Of a stretch of 64,000 nt of DNA, positions 30,125-38,608 are shown in pieces; position 1 is the first letter of the stretch, and the number at the start of each line of letters is the position of its first letter. Origin of the DNA: Affinundibacterium macrobrachii (GTDB lineage: Bacteria; Pseudomonadota; Gammaproteobacteria; Burkholderiales; Burkholderiaceae_D); contig NZ_BMYT01000001.1 in NCBI RefSeq assembly GCF_014652415.1, positions 434,001 to 498,000 of the forward strand, given 5' to 3'. The notes below the pieces were generated by a model. That model was not told the DNA's origin. It did not search any database and worked only from the letters and a program-made list of their open reading frames with translations. Position numbers and translations under genes: made by a program.

Positions 30125-30397
30125 TTAGCCCCTTAGCTGCAATGTGGTGAGACCCGTACCGTCTGGCTCTACGCCTGTGACGCTATAGGTCTTGGCATTA
30201 ATGACGATGGATGCACCTTGCTTGAGATTGGGAATGTCTTTATCCATCACCAATGCACAAGGACCAGTTGATTCCACCATCCCCATGAGTGCGCCGATGT
30301 AGGCTTTGTCGAAGATCACGGCAATCGTCGCCACCCCCAGCGTGGCTGGCACGCTGAAGTCGGTGAAGAATGCGGTGTGATCTTCGTTGAAAGCCAT
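30125..30397 (-). CDS. Head-tail joining / head completion protein
   Basis: A 90-residue protein (MAFNEDHTAFFTDFSVPATLG...) with a beta-strand pattern and ending VTGVEPDGTGLTTLQLRG, typical of lambda gpFII-like head-tail connectors. It lies 2 bp after the capsid gene and 2 bp before the tail terminator-like gene, the expected place for a head-closure protein. Confidence 0.65.
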   Translation of the reverse strand: MAFNEDHTAFFTDFSVPATLGVATIAVIFDKAYIGALMGMVESTGPCALVMDKDIPNLKQGASIVINAKTYSVTGVEPDGTGLTTLQLRG

Positions 30398-30399
30398 GA

Positions 30400-32217
30400 T
30401 TACAGCGCGTCCACCATGGTTGCGAAGGATTCGGCATTGCGGATGGCGATATCGACATCTTGCAATGCAACGACACGCACCGTGCCAGCTGTTGAACCTG
30501 TGTAAGGATCAACCATCAGATCTAACGTGCCCCACATACCAATGATCAAGTCGGCAAAGTTACCGAAGATGATCGCAGAGCAAATCCCGTTGCTTGTGCC
30601 TTTGGTCAAATTGCTTGGTACACCGTTCGTGATACCAGCTTGGTAGCCGTTGACTGGCGTATTACCCATATCCCAGATTGGCGCACCGTTTGTGCCAGAG
30701 AATTTTTGCGTGGACTTCAAGCGACCGCGCATTTTTGCGTTGGTCAAGTAACCCATCGAACCAACATCCGCATTCGCAATCGCTACAGCCGATTCCAAGT
30801 CGATAATGTTTTGATAGGTTGGTGCTAAGCCGTTGGTACCACCGATGACCGTCGAGGTAATTGCAGTCAACAAACCTGTTGGTTGATTAGACGCACCCGA
30901 ACCATTAATGGCCGCTTGCTGGATTGCCAAACCTAAGACAGTTGCTAAGTCGGTTTGCACCATGGACTCAACATCAATTGAAGATTGCAACAAGAGACGA
31001 CGGCTGATGTCAGTAAATGCGCCAACTGTTTTTGGCGACATGGCGACTTGACCGATTGTTTGTTGCGATTCTGTCGGCGATGTATTTTCAGCGACCCAGT
31101 AGGCGGTCGCTGCACCAGTTTGTTTTGGGATTGCGACTTGGCCTGTTAAACCCGCCAAGGTACGCACGCCCAAGCCCGTTAAGACCATGGCATTGCGCAA
31201 GGCAGAGATAAAATCACCTGCCAACAAATTAGTGGCAACTGTATTACCGCCAGCCGTTGGCGTACCTGCCACTAAGTCACGCTTTTGCACATCAAATGGC
31301 AAAAACAAACCACGTGAGGATTTACCCATTTTGGCGGCAACCGCGTCGGAGCATTCACGCTCAAATTGCGCTGCACGCTGTGCGTTCGCGTCAGTTGGAT
31401 TAGCAAGTGCATTAAGGACGCGCATGACGCTGTAGCTGCGCACTTCTTTATCGCTCATGCCGATATCGGCAGTTGGCACTGGCTTGTTGGAAATTGACTT
31501 GATCGCCAATTCTTGGAATTGTTCAACTGTGTGACCAGCTTGAATGGATTTCATTGCAAGCTCTGCACCACCTGGAATCGTTGCTGCGATTTTGGAGATT
31601 TCTGCTGCGTGATTACGCTGTGCAGGCACCTCGATTTTTTGTTCTGTGACTGTGTCCATTTTGGCTCTTTCATTTTGGATTGGAGGCGTGACCGCATCTG
31701 GCGCGGTCATGCTGCGACCGACGCCCACGGTGGGGTCTGCTGGGATTGATACGAGGGAAACTTCGAATGGCTCCCAGTCTGTGACGCGATAGGTATCCAA
31801 CCCATCTTTAGTCCCGACCAGTTGCGCTGCGTGGATCATGTAACCTACCGAGACGTTGCGACGGATACCGTCTTTGACGTCTTGGTAGATTTCTTCTGCT
31901 TTGGCGCTCTTTCCAAAACGCACTACCGCACGGGCAACCCTGTCCGCGCCGATTTCAACAGATTCGATAACCCCGACCACGTCGTCGGGGCAATGTTCTA
32001 ATAGGAGATTTGCGCCTGAGTACAAGCGTTGTTGACGCATCGCATTAGCGGTGCATTCGAGGATTTCGACTCCCCAGTAACGCTCGTATGGCGTTTCGCT
32101 TGCAAAGGCTAATGTGACGGTGCGGGTCTCATCGTCGATCAGCGCACGTTCAACAACGAAGCTGCGTTGCAGTTTTGCGCCCGGTTGAATTTCTGCCCGT
32201 AATTGCGTTTTGTCCAT
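30400..32217 (-). CDS. Fused prohead protease and HK97-type major capsid protein
   Basis: A 605-residue protein. Residues 15-180 resemble the U35-type prohead protease (LAFASETPYERYWGVEIL, LLLEHCPDDVVGVIESV with catalytic-type His, and VSLVSIPADPTVGVGRS). Residues 200-270 form a helical scaffold-like delta region. Residues 300-605 match an HK97-fold capsid (AGGNTVATNLLAGDFISALRN, GAFTDISRRLLLQSS, GTVRVVALQDVDIAIRN). In one chain, protease, scaffold and capsid are joined. Self-cleavage would free mature capsid. No separate protease gene is present. Confidence 0.85.
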   Translation of the reverse strand: MDKTQLRAEIQPGAKLQRSFVVERALIDDETRTVTLAFASETPYERYWGVEILECTANAMRQQRLYSGANLLLEHCPDDVVGVIESVEIGADRVARAVVRFGKSAKAEEIYQDVKDGIRRNVSVGYMIHAAQLVGTKDGLDTYRVTDWEPFEVSLVSIPADPTVGVGRSMTAPDAVTPPIQNERAKMDTVTEQKIEVPAQRNHAAEISKIAATIPGGAELAMKSIQAGHTVEQFQELAIKSISNKPVPTADIGMSDKEVRSYSVMRVLNALANPTDANAQRAAQFERECSDAVAAKMGKSSRGLFLPFDVQKRDLVAGTPTAGGNTVATNLLAGDFISALRNAMVLTGLGVRTLAGLTGQVAIPKQTGAATAYWVAENTSPTESQQTIGQVAMSPKTVGAFTDISRRLLLQSSIDVESMVQTDLATVLGLAIQQAAINGSGASNQPTGLLTAITSTVIGGTNGLAPTYQNIIDLESAVAIANADVGSMGYLTNAKMRGRLKSTQKFSGTNGAPIWDMGNTPVNGYQAGITNGVPSNLTKGTSNGICSAIIFGNFADLIIGMWGTLDLMVDPYTGSTAGTVRVVALQDVDIAIRNAESFATMVDAL

Positions 32218-32277
32218 GGTGCTATTGGACTGCGGAACTAGTGAAATTTTTAAGGCGAAAATTTCACTAGTTTTGAA

Positions 32278-33768
32278 TTATTTTTTTGGCTGATTTTCTG
32301 CGGGCGTAGTGACTTGATGCGCTTGCACTGCGCCCGGTGTTGCCTCGTATGCAGTAAGCGTGATGCCAAGTTGTTTGGCGAGATCTTGCGCGGCTTTGAT
32401 TTGGTTGAGCGTATCCGCGAAGTCTTGTCCCATTTGAGCAGAGATCACTTGTGGTGAAATGAGCCCAGCGCGAACCGAGAGAATCTTGGCTTCCATATCA
32501 CCTTTTGGGTCGACCCATTCCCATCGGCGGCCTTGCCACTCATGCGCCTGGAACTTGGTATATTTTGCAGCTGGCAAGGGGCTACCGTTAGGCATCACAA
32601 TTGCACCTGACATGAGGGCCATTTTTAGCCATGCGTTGTATACTGGATCGAGAAATGCGGTGATAAACCACGCTTGATCTGCCGCCCAACGATCACGTTC
32701 TTCAATCACGCCAGAACGAATACTGGAGTAATTGACACCATCTAGATCATTAGCGAGGGCGTGGTAGGCAATGCGCCAACCGCTTGCGATACGCTGCAAG
32801 GTTGTTTTGACGAATGGACCAAATACTTCATTGGGATATTTGCTTTCATGCGGCTGGAAGGTCACACCAGCTGGCAAGGTATCGTATGTACCGGGCTGAC
32901 TGGTGGTGATATTTTCTGTCCCGTTTTCCATCGCACCAATTGGTGCTCCACCATCTGGTGTCGTAAAGAAGCCAAAGTGGTTTGCGCCATGCTCTGCTGC
33001 GAGTAAGGCCGCCAACTTGAAACTACCGAGGTGGTGCAGCGATAACATGCCAGGTGCCATCCATGGGATGCCGCGCAACTGCTCTGCGCGCTCTACTTTG
33101 AATTTGTGCAGTAATTCGTCTATTGCCACTCTGACGCGCTGGCGACTGCTTTGCTCACCATCCATCGGATGCGCTGCGAAAAGATGCAAGGCAACTGGAC
33201 GACGATAGGCATTGACCTCCACCCCCATGATGACAGCGTTGGTGTTGGCAGTAGCTGCGCAGTTGAAATTGGTATCGATGCGATCTACGTCGATGACTTG
33301 TAGCGCAAAATTGAATTTGTTGTTGGCATCGGCACCCATGACCATGCGCACTAAGAACTCACCATCGGATGGCAGGCCACCAACGAGGTTTTCGCATAGA
33401 TCGCGGAAGCTGAGATTGCCTGTGATATCGCATTGTGACGACCACTCGCGCCATGCTTTTTCGATGGCGGCATTGGCTAAGTTATCTGGCTTGCCGGGTG
33501 AATCTTCGACGCGCACTTGGAGCATGAAGCCTTCGGGGCCGACGATATTGTTTTCGACCATGCCGCGAAACTTGCGTGCATAATCGTTGTTATTAATGAG
33601 ATCACGCCCACGCGAACGGAGCTTATCCAAATCAGAACGCAGCTCTTGATTGATACTGGCGTTGGTCGTAAGCCAATCGCTTGTTAGGCGATCAATGCGG
33701 GCTGCTTGAAATTTGCGTTGTGCAATTGGCGCAATGAGTTTATTGAGCGCACGTTTGATGATATTCAT
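32278..33768 (-). CDS. Portal protein, lambda gpB family
   Basis: A 496-residue portal. Family marks are the N-terminal RSRGRDLINNNDYARKFRG, VVGPEGF-like NNIVGPEGFMLQVR, a DVDRIDTNFN segment, and ANDLDGVNYSSIRSGVIEERD. It forms the dodecameric vertex through which DNA is packaged. Its ATG overlaps the stop of the upstream gpW-like gene (ATGA). Confidence 0.92.
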   Translation of the reverse strand: MNIIKRALNKLIAPIAQRKFQAARIDRLTSDWLTTNASINQELRSDLDKLRSRGRDLINNNDYARKFRGMVENNIVGPEGFMLQVRVEDSPGKPDNLANAAIEKAWREWSSQCDITGNLSFRDLCENLVGGLPSDGEFLVRMVMGADANNKFNFALQVIDVDRIDTNFNCAATANTNAVIMGVEVNAYRRPVALHLFAAHPMDGEQSSRQRVRVAIDELLHKFKVERAEQLRGIPWMAPGMLSLHHLGSFKLAALLAAEHGANHFGFFTTPDGGAPIGAMENGTENITTSQPGTYDTLPAGVTFQPHESKYPNEVFGPFVKTTLQRIASGWRIAYHALANDLDGVNYSSIRSGVIEERDRWAADQAWFITAFLDPVYNAWLKMALMSGAIVMPNGSPLPAAKYTKFQAHEWQGRRWEWVDPKGDMEAKILSVRAGLISPQVISAQMGQDFADTLNQIKAAQDLAKQLGITLTAYEATPGAVQAHQVTTPAENQPKK

Positions 33769-34319
33769 GATCCGAATCTCACAAAAATCTTACGTGGATC
33801 GGACAGGCCTTTACTGATGCGCTCTGCTGCTTGTTCTTGACGAACGATGCCGCGGTAGAAGTCACGCAGCTTGAGCAACTCAACTGGGTTGATGTACTTT
33901 AGCTTGCGGCCTGCAATCTCATATTCTGCTACTGCGCTACTTGCACGGCCTTCGATAGTTGATTCAATCGCTTCAAGCGTTTTGACCGCGTGGCTGCGAT
34001 TGTCGAATGTAGTTTGGCTGGCAAATGAAGGGTTGACAGTAATGTTGCCGCTATCAACCGTGTAGACTTCTGCTGCCTTGCTGACGCGCGATTGCCATGC
34101 GTATGTGCCTGCATTCCACTCCGCACTGGTTGCTGCTGTGACTTGTACGAGATGGTCTGCACCAGATGCCGTTGCATCGACAGTAATCTTGTGGGTTGCG
34201 TTGATAAGGGTGTAAGTGAGCTGCCATCCTGCGCTAGCAGGATAGTCGGCTAGTGACTTTGTCCAAGAGACAGTGTCACCAGCATTAACAGAGGTTGGTT
34301 CGGTTGGTAGTGGGCTCAT
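33765..34319 (-). CDS. gpW-like head-tail connector with N-terminal beta domain
   Basis: A 184-residue protein. The N-terminal 100 residues look like an Ig-like beta domain (GDTVSWTKSLADYPASAGWQL). The C-terminal part (YEIAGRKLKYINPVELLKLRD...KIFVRFG) follows the gpW pattern: a beta hairpin, a helix and a basic C-terminus. Lambda gpW closes the head for tail joining and lies between terminase and portal, as here. The added N-terminal domain makes this an unusual fusion; family assignment is moderate. Confidence 0.6.
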   Translation of the reverse strand: MSPLPTEPTSVNAGDTVSWTKSLADYPASAGWQLTYTLINATHKITVDATASGADHLVQVTAATSAEWNAGTYAWQSRVSKAAEVYTVDSGNITVNPSFASQTTFDNRSHAVKTLEAIESTIEGRASSAVAEYEIAGRKLKYINPVELLKLRDFYRGIVRQEQAAERISKGLSDPRKIFVRFGS

Positions 34320-34376
34320 ATTGGCAGCAATGGTGCTGCCAATTGGGTGAAATGGTTAAGGCGAAGATTTCACCTA

Positions 34377-34724
34377 TTATGTGTAAGCATCTTTGATAGC
34401 TCTTTGCAGTCTTTCAACTAGCTGAAGTACATCAGATTTCTCCCACACTGCAAAGAGCTGATCAGCATCAAATAACCCATCACGAACTTCACAATCAAGG
34501 TCAAGCTTTACACTCGTTCCATTTTGCGCAGCACCAAAGAGAACATCGCCAAACTCATCAGAATCGTTAGCATCCACTGCATCAGCAATTTGCTGCACGT
34601 AAAAATCCTTGCCGCAGACCGTCGAGCCTTTTATTTCCAGATCGCCAAAAATACAAGGCTCATACTTTGAAAATACTGTCCCCTTCGGAAGATCAAGAAA
34701 ATCGGCTCTATTCACTATCCTCAT
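34377..34724 (-). CDS. Hypothetical phage protein in the late operon
   Basis: A 115-residue acidic soluble protein starting MRIVNRADFLDLPKGTVFSKY. No domain is recognised. It sits between the Mor-like regulator and the gpW-like gene with spacers on both sides (31 and 57 bp), in a region otherwise packed with overlapping structural genes, so it may be an inserted accessory gene. Confidence 0.6.
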   Translation of the reverse strand: MRIVNRADFLDLPKGTVFSKYEPCIFGDLEIKGSTVCGKDFYVQQIADAVDANDSDEFGDVLFGAAQNGTSVKLDLDCEVRDGLFDADQLFAVWEKSDVLQLVERLQRAIKDAYT

Positions 34725-34755
34725 GTTTATCTCCCAATCTCAGTGTGTATTCTTT

Positions 34756-35049
34756 TCATTTTGCTGGTCTGATGATCTGCAATATTCGACGACCACTTAG
34801 CTGATAACGACGCTCCAAGAGTTTGAGTCGCTCACCTTTGAGGTAATCGCGCATGATGCGGCTGTTGCGTTCGCTATGGTCTCCACCTGATTTGTGCTTT
34901 GCCACAAAGTAGCGATCTCCACCCCAGTCTGCACGAATCGACTTCTCTACTTCTTCGACGATTTCTGGCGTGATCTTATCCTCGTTTTTCTTACACTCGG
35001 TCGTGATGCGTTGCATGATGTCTGCGATGAGGTCTGTACTGGCTACCAT
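34756..35049 (-). CDS. Mor-like helix-turn-helix transcriptional regulator
   Basis: A 97-residue protein. The C-terminal half (WGGDRYFVAKHK...RNSRIMRDYLKGERLKLLERRYQLSGRRILQIIRP) matches the Mor/C activator pattern of Mu-like phages: WGG, a beta strand, then a helix-turn-helix. Such proteins activate middle or late promoters. Here it is inside the late operon itself, directly after the terminase (7-base overlap), which would suit positive feedback. That role is inference. Confidence 0.6.
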   Translation of the reverse strand: MVASTDLIADIMQRITTECKKNEDKITPEIVEEVEKSIRADWGGDRYFVAKHKSGGDHSERNSRIMRDYLKGERLKLLERRYQLSGRRILQIIRPAK

Positions 35050-37037
35050 GTTCTTCCCTGTGGTCTGATTTGTCGGCGCTGTTGCGGTTTAATTTGTTCT
35101 GGCGGTGGCAAGACTGGCTTGTCTTGCGGTGGCTGCTGGACGATGATTGGTGCAGCAAAGAGATCGCCCGTTTGCGGCTGCACTGCATCGGTGATTTTTT
35201 GCCACATCTTGTCGGTGAATCGGTGCAGATCGAGCATGTGGGCAGCGAACATGGCATAGATGGTGCAATCAAGTACCTCGTTACGTGCCGATTTTTTTAC
35301 CCAGCGGTACTGCTCACCCGTTGAAGTCTTTTGCAGTACGCGCGCTTCTGCAGTGAGCTGCGCGTAGAACTCGGCAGGCAAGTCGCTGGAAAAGTGCACT
35401 TTGCCAGGGCCATTTTGTAAGACTTGTAAGCGACCGTGCAGCAAATCTTTTGCAGTGTCGGTACCAACGATCCAAAGCTTGACGCCATTCTTGATGATCT
35501 GGCCGCGCCAGTTGACATCTTGCATGCTGGCTTTGCCTTTAACTGGTGAGCCTTGCTTGCTATCACCTTTGATTGCGTAAATCCGTTTGGCGGTGCGCTT
35601 GCGGCAGAAGTCATAGACTTGGTGCGTGAAGTGACCGCCCGAGTCGATGCCGGTTGCTTCGATGGCGACCATTTGACCCGATGCGTGCTGGAATTTTGTT
35701 TCGAGATAGGTATCGAGCTTTTCCCAATCTCGTTCATCGGCTGGGTTGGCTTCTAAAACAACATAGTCAACGGTCCACATTTCTTCACCGCGACCCCAGC
35801 CCCATACGGTGACTTCGAATCGGTTGTCTTGTACGTCGACGCCAGCAGTAAGTACAAGGCAGCCCATCGGCAAGGTACGTAGTGCGAATGGCTCCGCTCT
35901 TGCCATGAGTGCGTGGGAGTCGGTTTGTTCAACTTCTTCTTCCCATGTTTCGCCAAGCGTTGTATTGACAAATGTTTTTAGCTCTGATTTGTCACCGACC
36001 TTGGCCTTGGCTTGAGCAGACATGAACTCACGGACGATTTGCGCCCAAGTTGTCATTGGGCTGTACGCAGTCCAAACATGGAAGCCAACCGAGCGCGGTG
36101 GCTGAATTGGTTCGCCGTGTGCGTTGTAGAATTTGCCGTCGTTACCGATCCAGCCACCGTCTTGGTCTATCCATTTGCCTTGAGCCGATATTACTTTAAA
36201 CTCATTCTGTGCAATTGCTCCACCACAGTCCGCACAAACATGCACAACGGTTTCAGGATCGTCATTCACCCACTTGAACCCGTACTTAGCATCCTTGCCG
36301 CCCCAGCGTATTTCATGCACAACACCACAGTGGACGCATGGCACTTTGAATCGATACCGCTTTTCTGCTTGCTGCTCGCGAGATTCGATAAGGCTGAAGT
36401 GCCTGAGCTTTGGCGTGCTACCCAGAATTTGTTTCGGAAAGGTTGCCCCCTCTGTACGCTTGCGGGACAAGGTGACTGGCGATCCTTCCTTTTCAATATC
36501 TGAATCGAAGCCGTCGACCTCATCCATGTGTGCGACATCAACAGAGATACGTCGATAGTTCTTCGCGGCTTTGCCACCACGAAGATGCAGGATTGAGCCA
36601 AGAAAGGTCTTCTGACGCAGCGTGTTATTGCGATGGCGAGATAGATATTCCGGGAAAACACGCTGCATGATTTTGACATCGCGCAGCATGGGATCCACTT
36701 CGGTCTTGACGAAGTCGTCGGAGTCATCATCTGTCGGCTGCCAGATGGCCTGATTACGACGCTTGTGCTCAGCAAAGTAGCCGATGGCCGCGAGCATCAT
36801 TTTGGTATAGCCTACACGTGCCGACTTTTTTACAACCACTTCGGTTATGTCATCGTTACTCATGCAGTTCATGATCCCAATTTGATACGGGAATGCCTCC
36901 CAGCGCTTCTCCACATAGGACGACTCAGCAGATAAATAGAAATGCTCAGTCGCCCACTCAGATAGGGTCATAGGAACTTCCGAAATAAACGCGGATAACC
37001 CGCGCTTAATCGCCTTGTGAATCTCCGACATATCCAT
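35043..37037 (-). CDS. Terminase large subunit, GpA family
   Basis: A 664-residue DNA-packaging motor. It has the lambda GpA features: VVVKKSARVGYTKM (ATPase P-loop region around residue 70), DVAHMDEVDGFDSDIEKEGS (Walker B-like), a zinc-ribbon CVHCGVVHEI...CADCGG, and a nuclease domain beginning LTAGVDVQDNRFEV. It cuts cos DNA and drives it into the head. It overlaps the small subunit gene by 32 bp. Confidence 0.93.
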   Translation of the reverse strand: MDMSEIHKAIKRGLSAFISEVPMTLSEWATEHFYLSAESSYVEKRWEAFPYQIGIMNCMSNDDITEVVVKKSARVGYTKMMLAAIGYFAEHKRRNQAIWQPTDDDSDDFVKTEVDPMLRDVKIMQRVFPEYLSRHRNNTLRQKTFLGSILHLRGGKAAKNYRRISVDVAHMDEVDGFDSDIEKEGSPVTLSRKRTEGATFPKQILGSTPKLRHFSLIESREQQAEKRYRFKVPCVHCGVVHEIRWGGKDAKYGFKWVNDDPETVVHVCADCGGAIAQNEFKVISAQGKWIDQDGGWIGNDGKFYNAHGEPIQPPRSVGFHVWTAYSPMTTWAQIVREFMSAQAKAKVGDKSELKTFVNTTLGETWEEEVEQTDSHALMARAEPFALRTLPMGCLVLTAGVDVQDNRFEVTVWGWGRGEEMWTVDYVVLEANPADERDWEKLDTYLETKFQHASGQMVAIEATGIDSGGHFTHQVYDFCRKRTAKRIYAIKGDSKQGSPVKGKASMQDVNWRGQIIKNGVKLWIVGTDTAKDLLHGRLQVLQNGPGKVHFSSDLPAEFYAQLTAEARVLQKTSTGEQYRWVKKSARNEVLDCTIYAMFAAHMLDLHRFTDKMWQKITDAVQPQTGDLFAAPIIVQQPPQDKPVLPPPEQIKPQQRRQIRPQGRTW

Positions 37038-37497
37038 TTAGATCATCCAAATTTAGTTCTATCTGTGCCGCTTTGTTTCTGGCTTTAACGATCTCATTCG
37101 AGATGTACTGCAAGTCTTCTGAAGAGATAGACTTTGAGTTTCGCTTTAGTTCAACTGGGATAGCATCAAGCTCTGAGATAATTTTTCTAGCAACATCTGC
37201 CAATACCAGCTCAATTAAATTTACTGGCGCCACTTCTTTTCGCGCAAGTTGGTTCTGCATCTCAACGCGATCCGCTTGTTCCTTAGCCAACCGCGCACGC
37301 TCTTGCACCAGATCAAGATCGCCCATAGAAGCACGACCAGCAGCTTGCTCTCGCAGGTTTTCGCAATAATGTTTCAACCAGACCGCACCTGTATCGCCAG
37401 AATTTAGAACGCCACGTCCCACCAAGCTGCTAATAGCCTGCTGCGAGACGCCAACTAATTCAGCAAATTGCGTCTGTGTCATGACCTTATCTAACAA
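37006..37497 (-). CDS. Terminase small subunit, Nu1-like
   Basis: A 163-residue protein with an N-terminal helix-turn-helix (MTQTQFAELVGVSQQAISSLVGRG) that binds cos DNA, then a coiled-coil (ERARLAKEQADRVEMQNQLARKE) characteristic of lambda-type small terminase subunits that assemble with GpA. Position immediately before the large subunit confirms it. Confidence 0.88.
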   Translation of the reverse strand: MLDKVMTQTQFAELVGVSQQAISSLVGRGVLNSGDTGAVWLKHYCENLREQAAGRASMGDLDLVQERARLAKEQADRVEMQNQLARKEVAPVNLIELVLADVARKIISELDAIPVELKRNSKSISSEDLQYISNEIVKARNKAAQIELNLDDLNGYVGDSQGD

Positions 37498-37583
37498 TAC
37501 AACCCCCTTACAAAATCCTTGGAACTAGAGGAAACTCACGCTCGTTTCGACCCGTATATTGACTCCCTATGGAAGTACCTTGA

Positions 37584-37602
37584 CAGGGGGGCTACCCCGT
37601 AC
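37584..37602. other. Candidate cosN region
   Basis: A GC-rich core (CAGGGGGGCTACCCCGT) lies in the spacer just upstream of the small terminase gene, where cos lies in lambda-type phages. It resembles the G-rich/C-rich lambda cosN core only loosely and is a positional inference. Confidence 0.3.
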
Positions 37603-38164
37603 GTCTTTGGTTGAACTTCTCTGTGTAAAACTTTACTTCTCGATCAAATATGACTGGGAACCGATCATTAATTGCATCGACTACAGCCTTATTGATCGTC
37701 TTAACGTTGAACATCTGAGCAACATCAATTGTTTGCAGCGCTTTGATCGGCAATCGCGCTTTACCCTCACGCTTGAACACAGTGCGACCACCATTACCGA
37801 TGAATGCGCCAGGAATCAATTTGCGACCACCATCCCGACTGATCTTGATCGAAACGCCCTTCTTCGTTTGACGTGCTCCAAAGTTAATCAAGTTCAGGCT
37901 ACGACCGCGCTGACTCGGTGACTCAAGGCTAGCTTCCATTTCGAACAAGCCACCTTTAGCCACCGCCTTATTGATCTTTAAAGACTCATTCACCTTTGCT
38001 GCAGATAGAACAAATTTAGCTCTGATCTCGCGACTCATTGCTGTCTTCGCTTGCGCCATAACACTATTGAGAGCCCGCGCAGTCGCTTTTGTTGCTACGT
38101 CACTATGCAATTCATTGATCTGCTTTGCGACATCTTTGAAGTTTGTTTGCACATCGATTCTCAT
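37592..38164 (-). CDS. Minor tail protein Z-like
   Basis: A 190-residue protein with the gpZ-like pattern (MRIDVQTNFKDVAKQINELH, ATARALNSVMAQAKTAMSREIR, NLINFGARQTKKGVSIKISRDG). Lambda gpZ joins tail to head and is normally encoded between the FII and U genes. Here it lies upstream of the terminase, away from the tail cluster. It overlaps the 60-residue gene before it (ATGA). Confidence 0.7.
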   Translation of the reverse strand: MRIDVQTNFKDVAKQINELHSDVATKATARALNSVMAQAKTAMSREIRAKFVLSAAKVNESLKINKAVAKGGLFEMEASLESPSQRGRSLNLINFGARQTKKGVSIKISRDGGRKLIPGAFIGNGGRTVFKREGKARLPIKALQTIDVAQMFNVKTINKAVVDAINDRFPVIFDREVKFYTEKFNQRRTG

Positions 38165-38343
38165 TTGCTTCTCGCTCTCTTATTCCATTCAACCTTAATC
38201 GCAGCCTCTAGCGCCCTTCGCGCATCAGCACCACGCTTACCCTCAATCAATTCCAGATAAGCACGCCTAGCCATCAATCCACCCAACCCAAGCACATGCC
38301 TCGCTTCACACTCCAAACGCCACGCTTCGCTATTTGTATCCAT
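38161..38343 (-). CDS. Small phage protein (DUF7696-like)
   Basis: A 60-residue basic helical protein (EAWRLECEARHVLGLGGLMARRAYLELIEGKRGADARRALEAAI). The pattern is familiar from small phage proteins near the terminase genes. The function is unknown. It is the first gene of the leftward packaging/late operon, directly after the GCAGGGT repeat cluster. Confidence 0.6.
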   Translation of the reverse strand: MDTNSEAWRLECEARHVLGLGGLMARRAYLELIEGKRGADARRALEAAIKVEWNKRARSK

Positions 38344-38352
38344 TCACTATTC

Positions 38353-38608
38353 CAGCAGGGTTTTGCAGGGTCTCGTTTAAACCCTGCTGCTTTCTAAGTC
38401 TTATCTATTAACAATCTCAGCAGGGTATGCAGGGTTAGCAGGGTTCTTAAACATGGACAAATAAAAATAAAACACAAACTAAACACATAACAATATTTAT
38501 TTCACACATGCGCGGAAACCCTGCTAACCCTGCATACCCTGCCGAAACCCTTACTGGCATTAGCTCAAAAAGCAGCAGGGTTTCCCTGAATGCCTGCATA
38601 CCCTGCTG
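38353..38608. repeat. Cluster of 11 GCAGGGT heptamers with a 26-bp inverted repeat
   Basis: GCAGGGT occurs at 38355, 38365, 38420, 38429, 38438 and 38575, and its complement ACCCTGC at 38381, 38518, 38527, 38536 and 38600. The triplets at 38420-38445 and 38517-38542 have a 9-bp period and form a perfect 26-bp inverted repeat around a 71-bp AT-rich spacer. The cluster lies between the primase-helicase gene and the packaging operon. Iteron-like clusters beside replication genes are often origins. An operator for late transcription is the alternative. Confidence 0.8.

Noticed and set aside
38353..38608. CRISPR-like array
   Set aside because: The heptamers vary in orientation and spacing, with no constant long repeat, no spacers and no cas genes.
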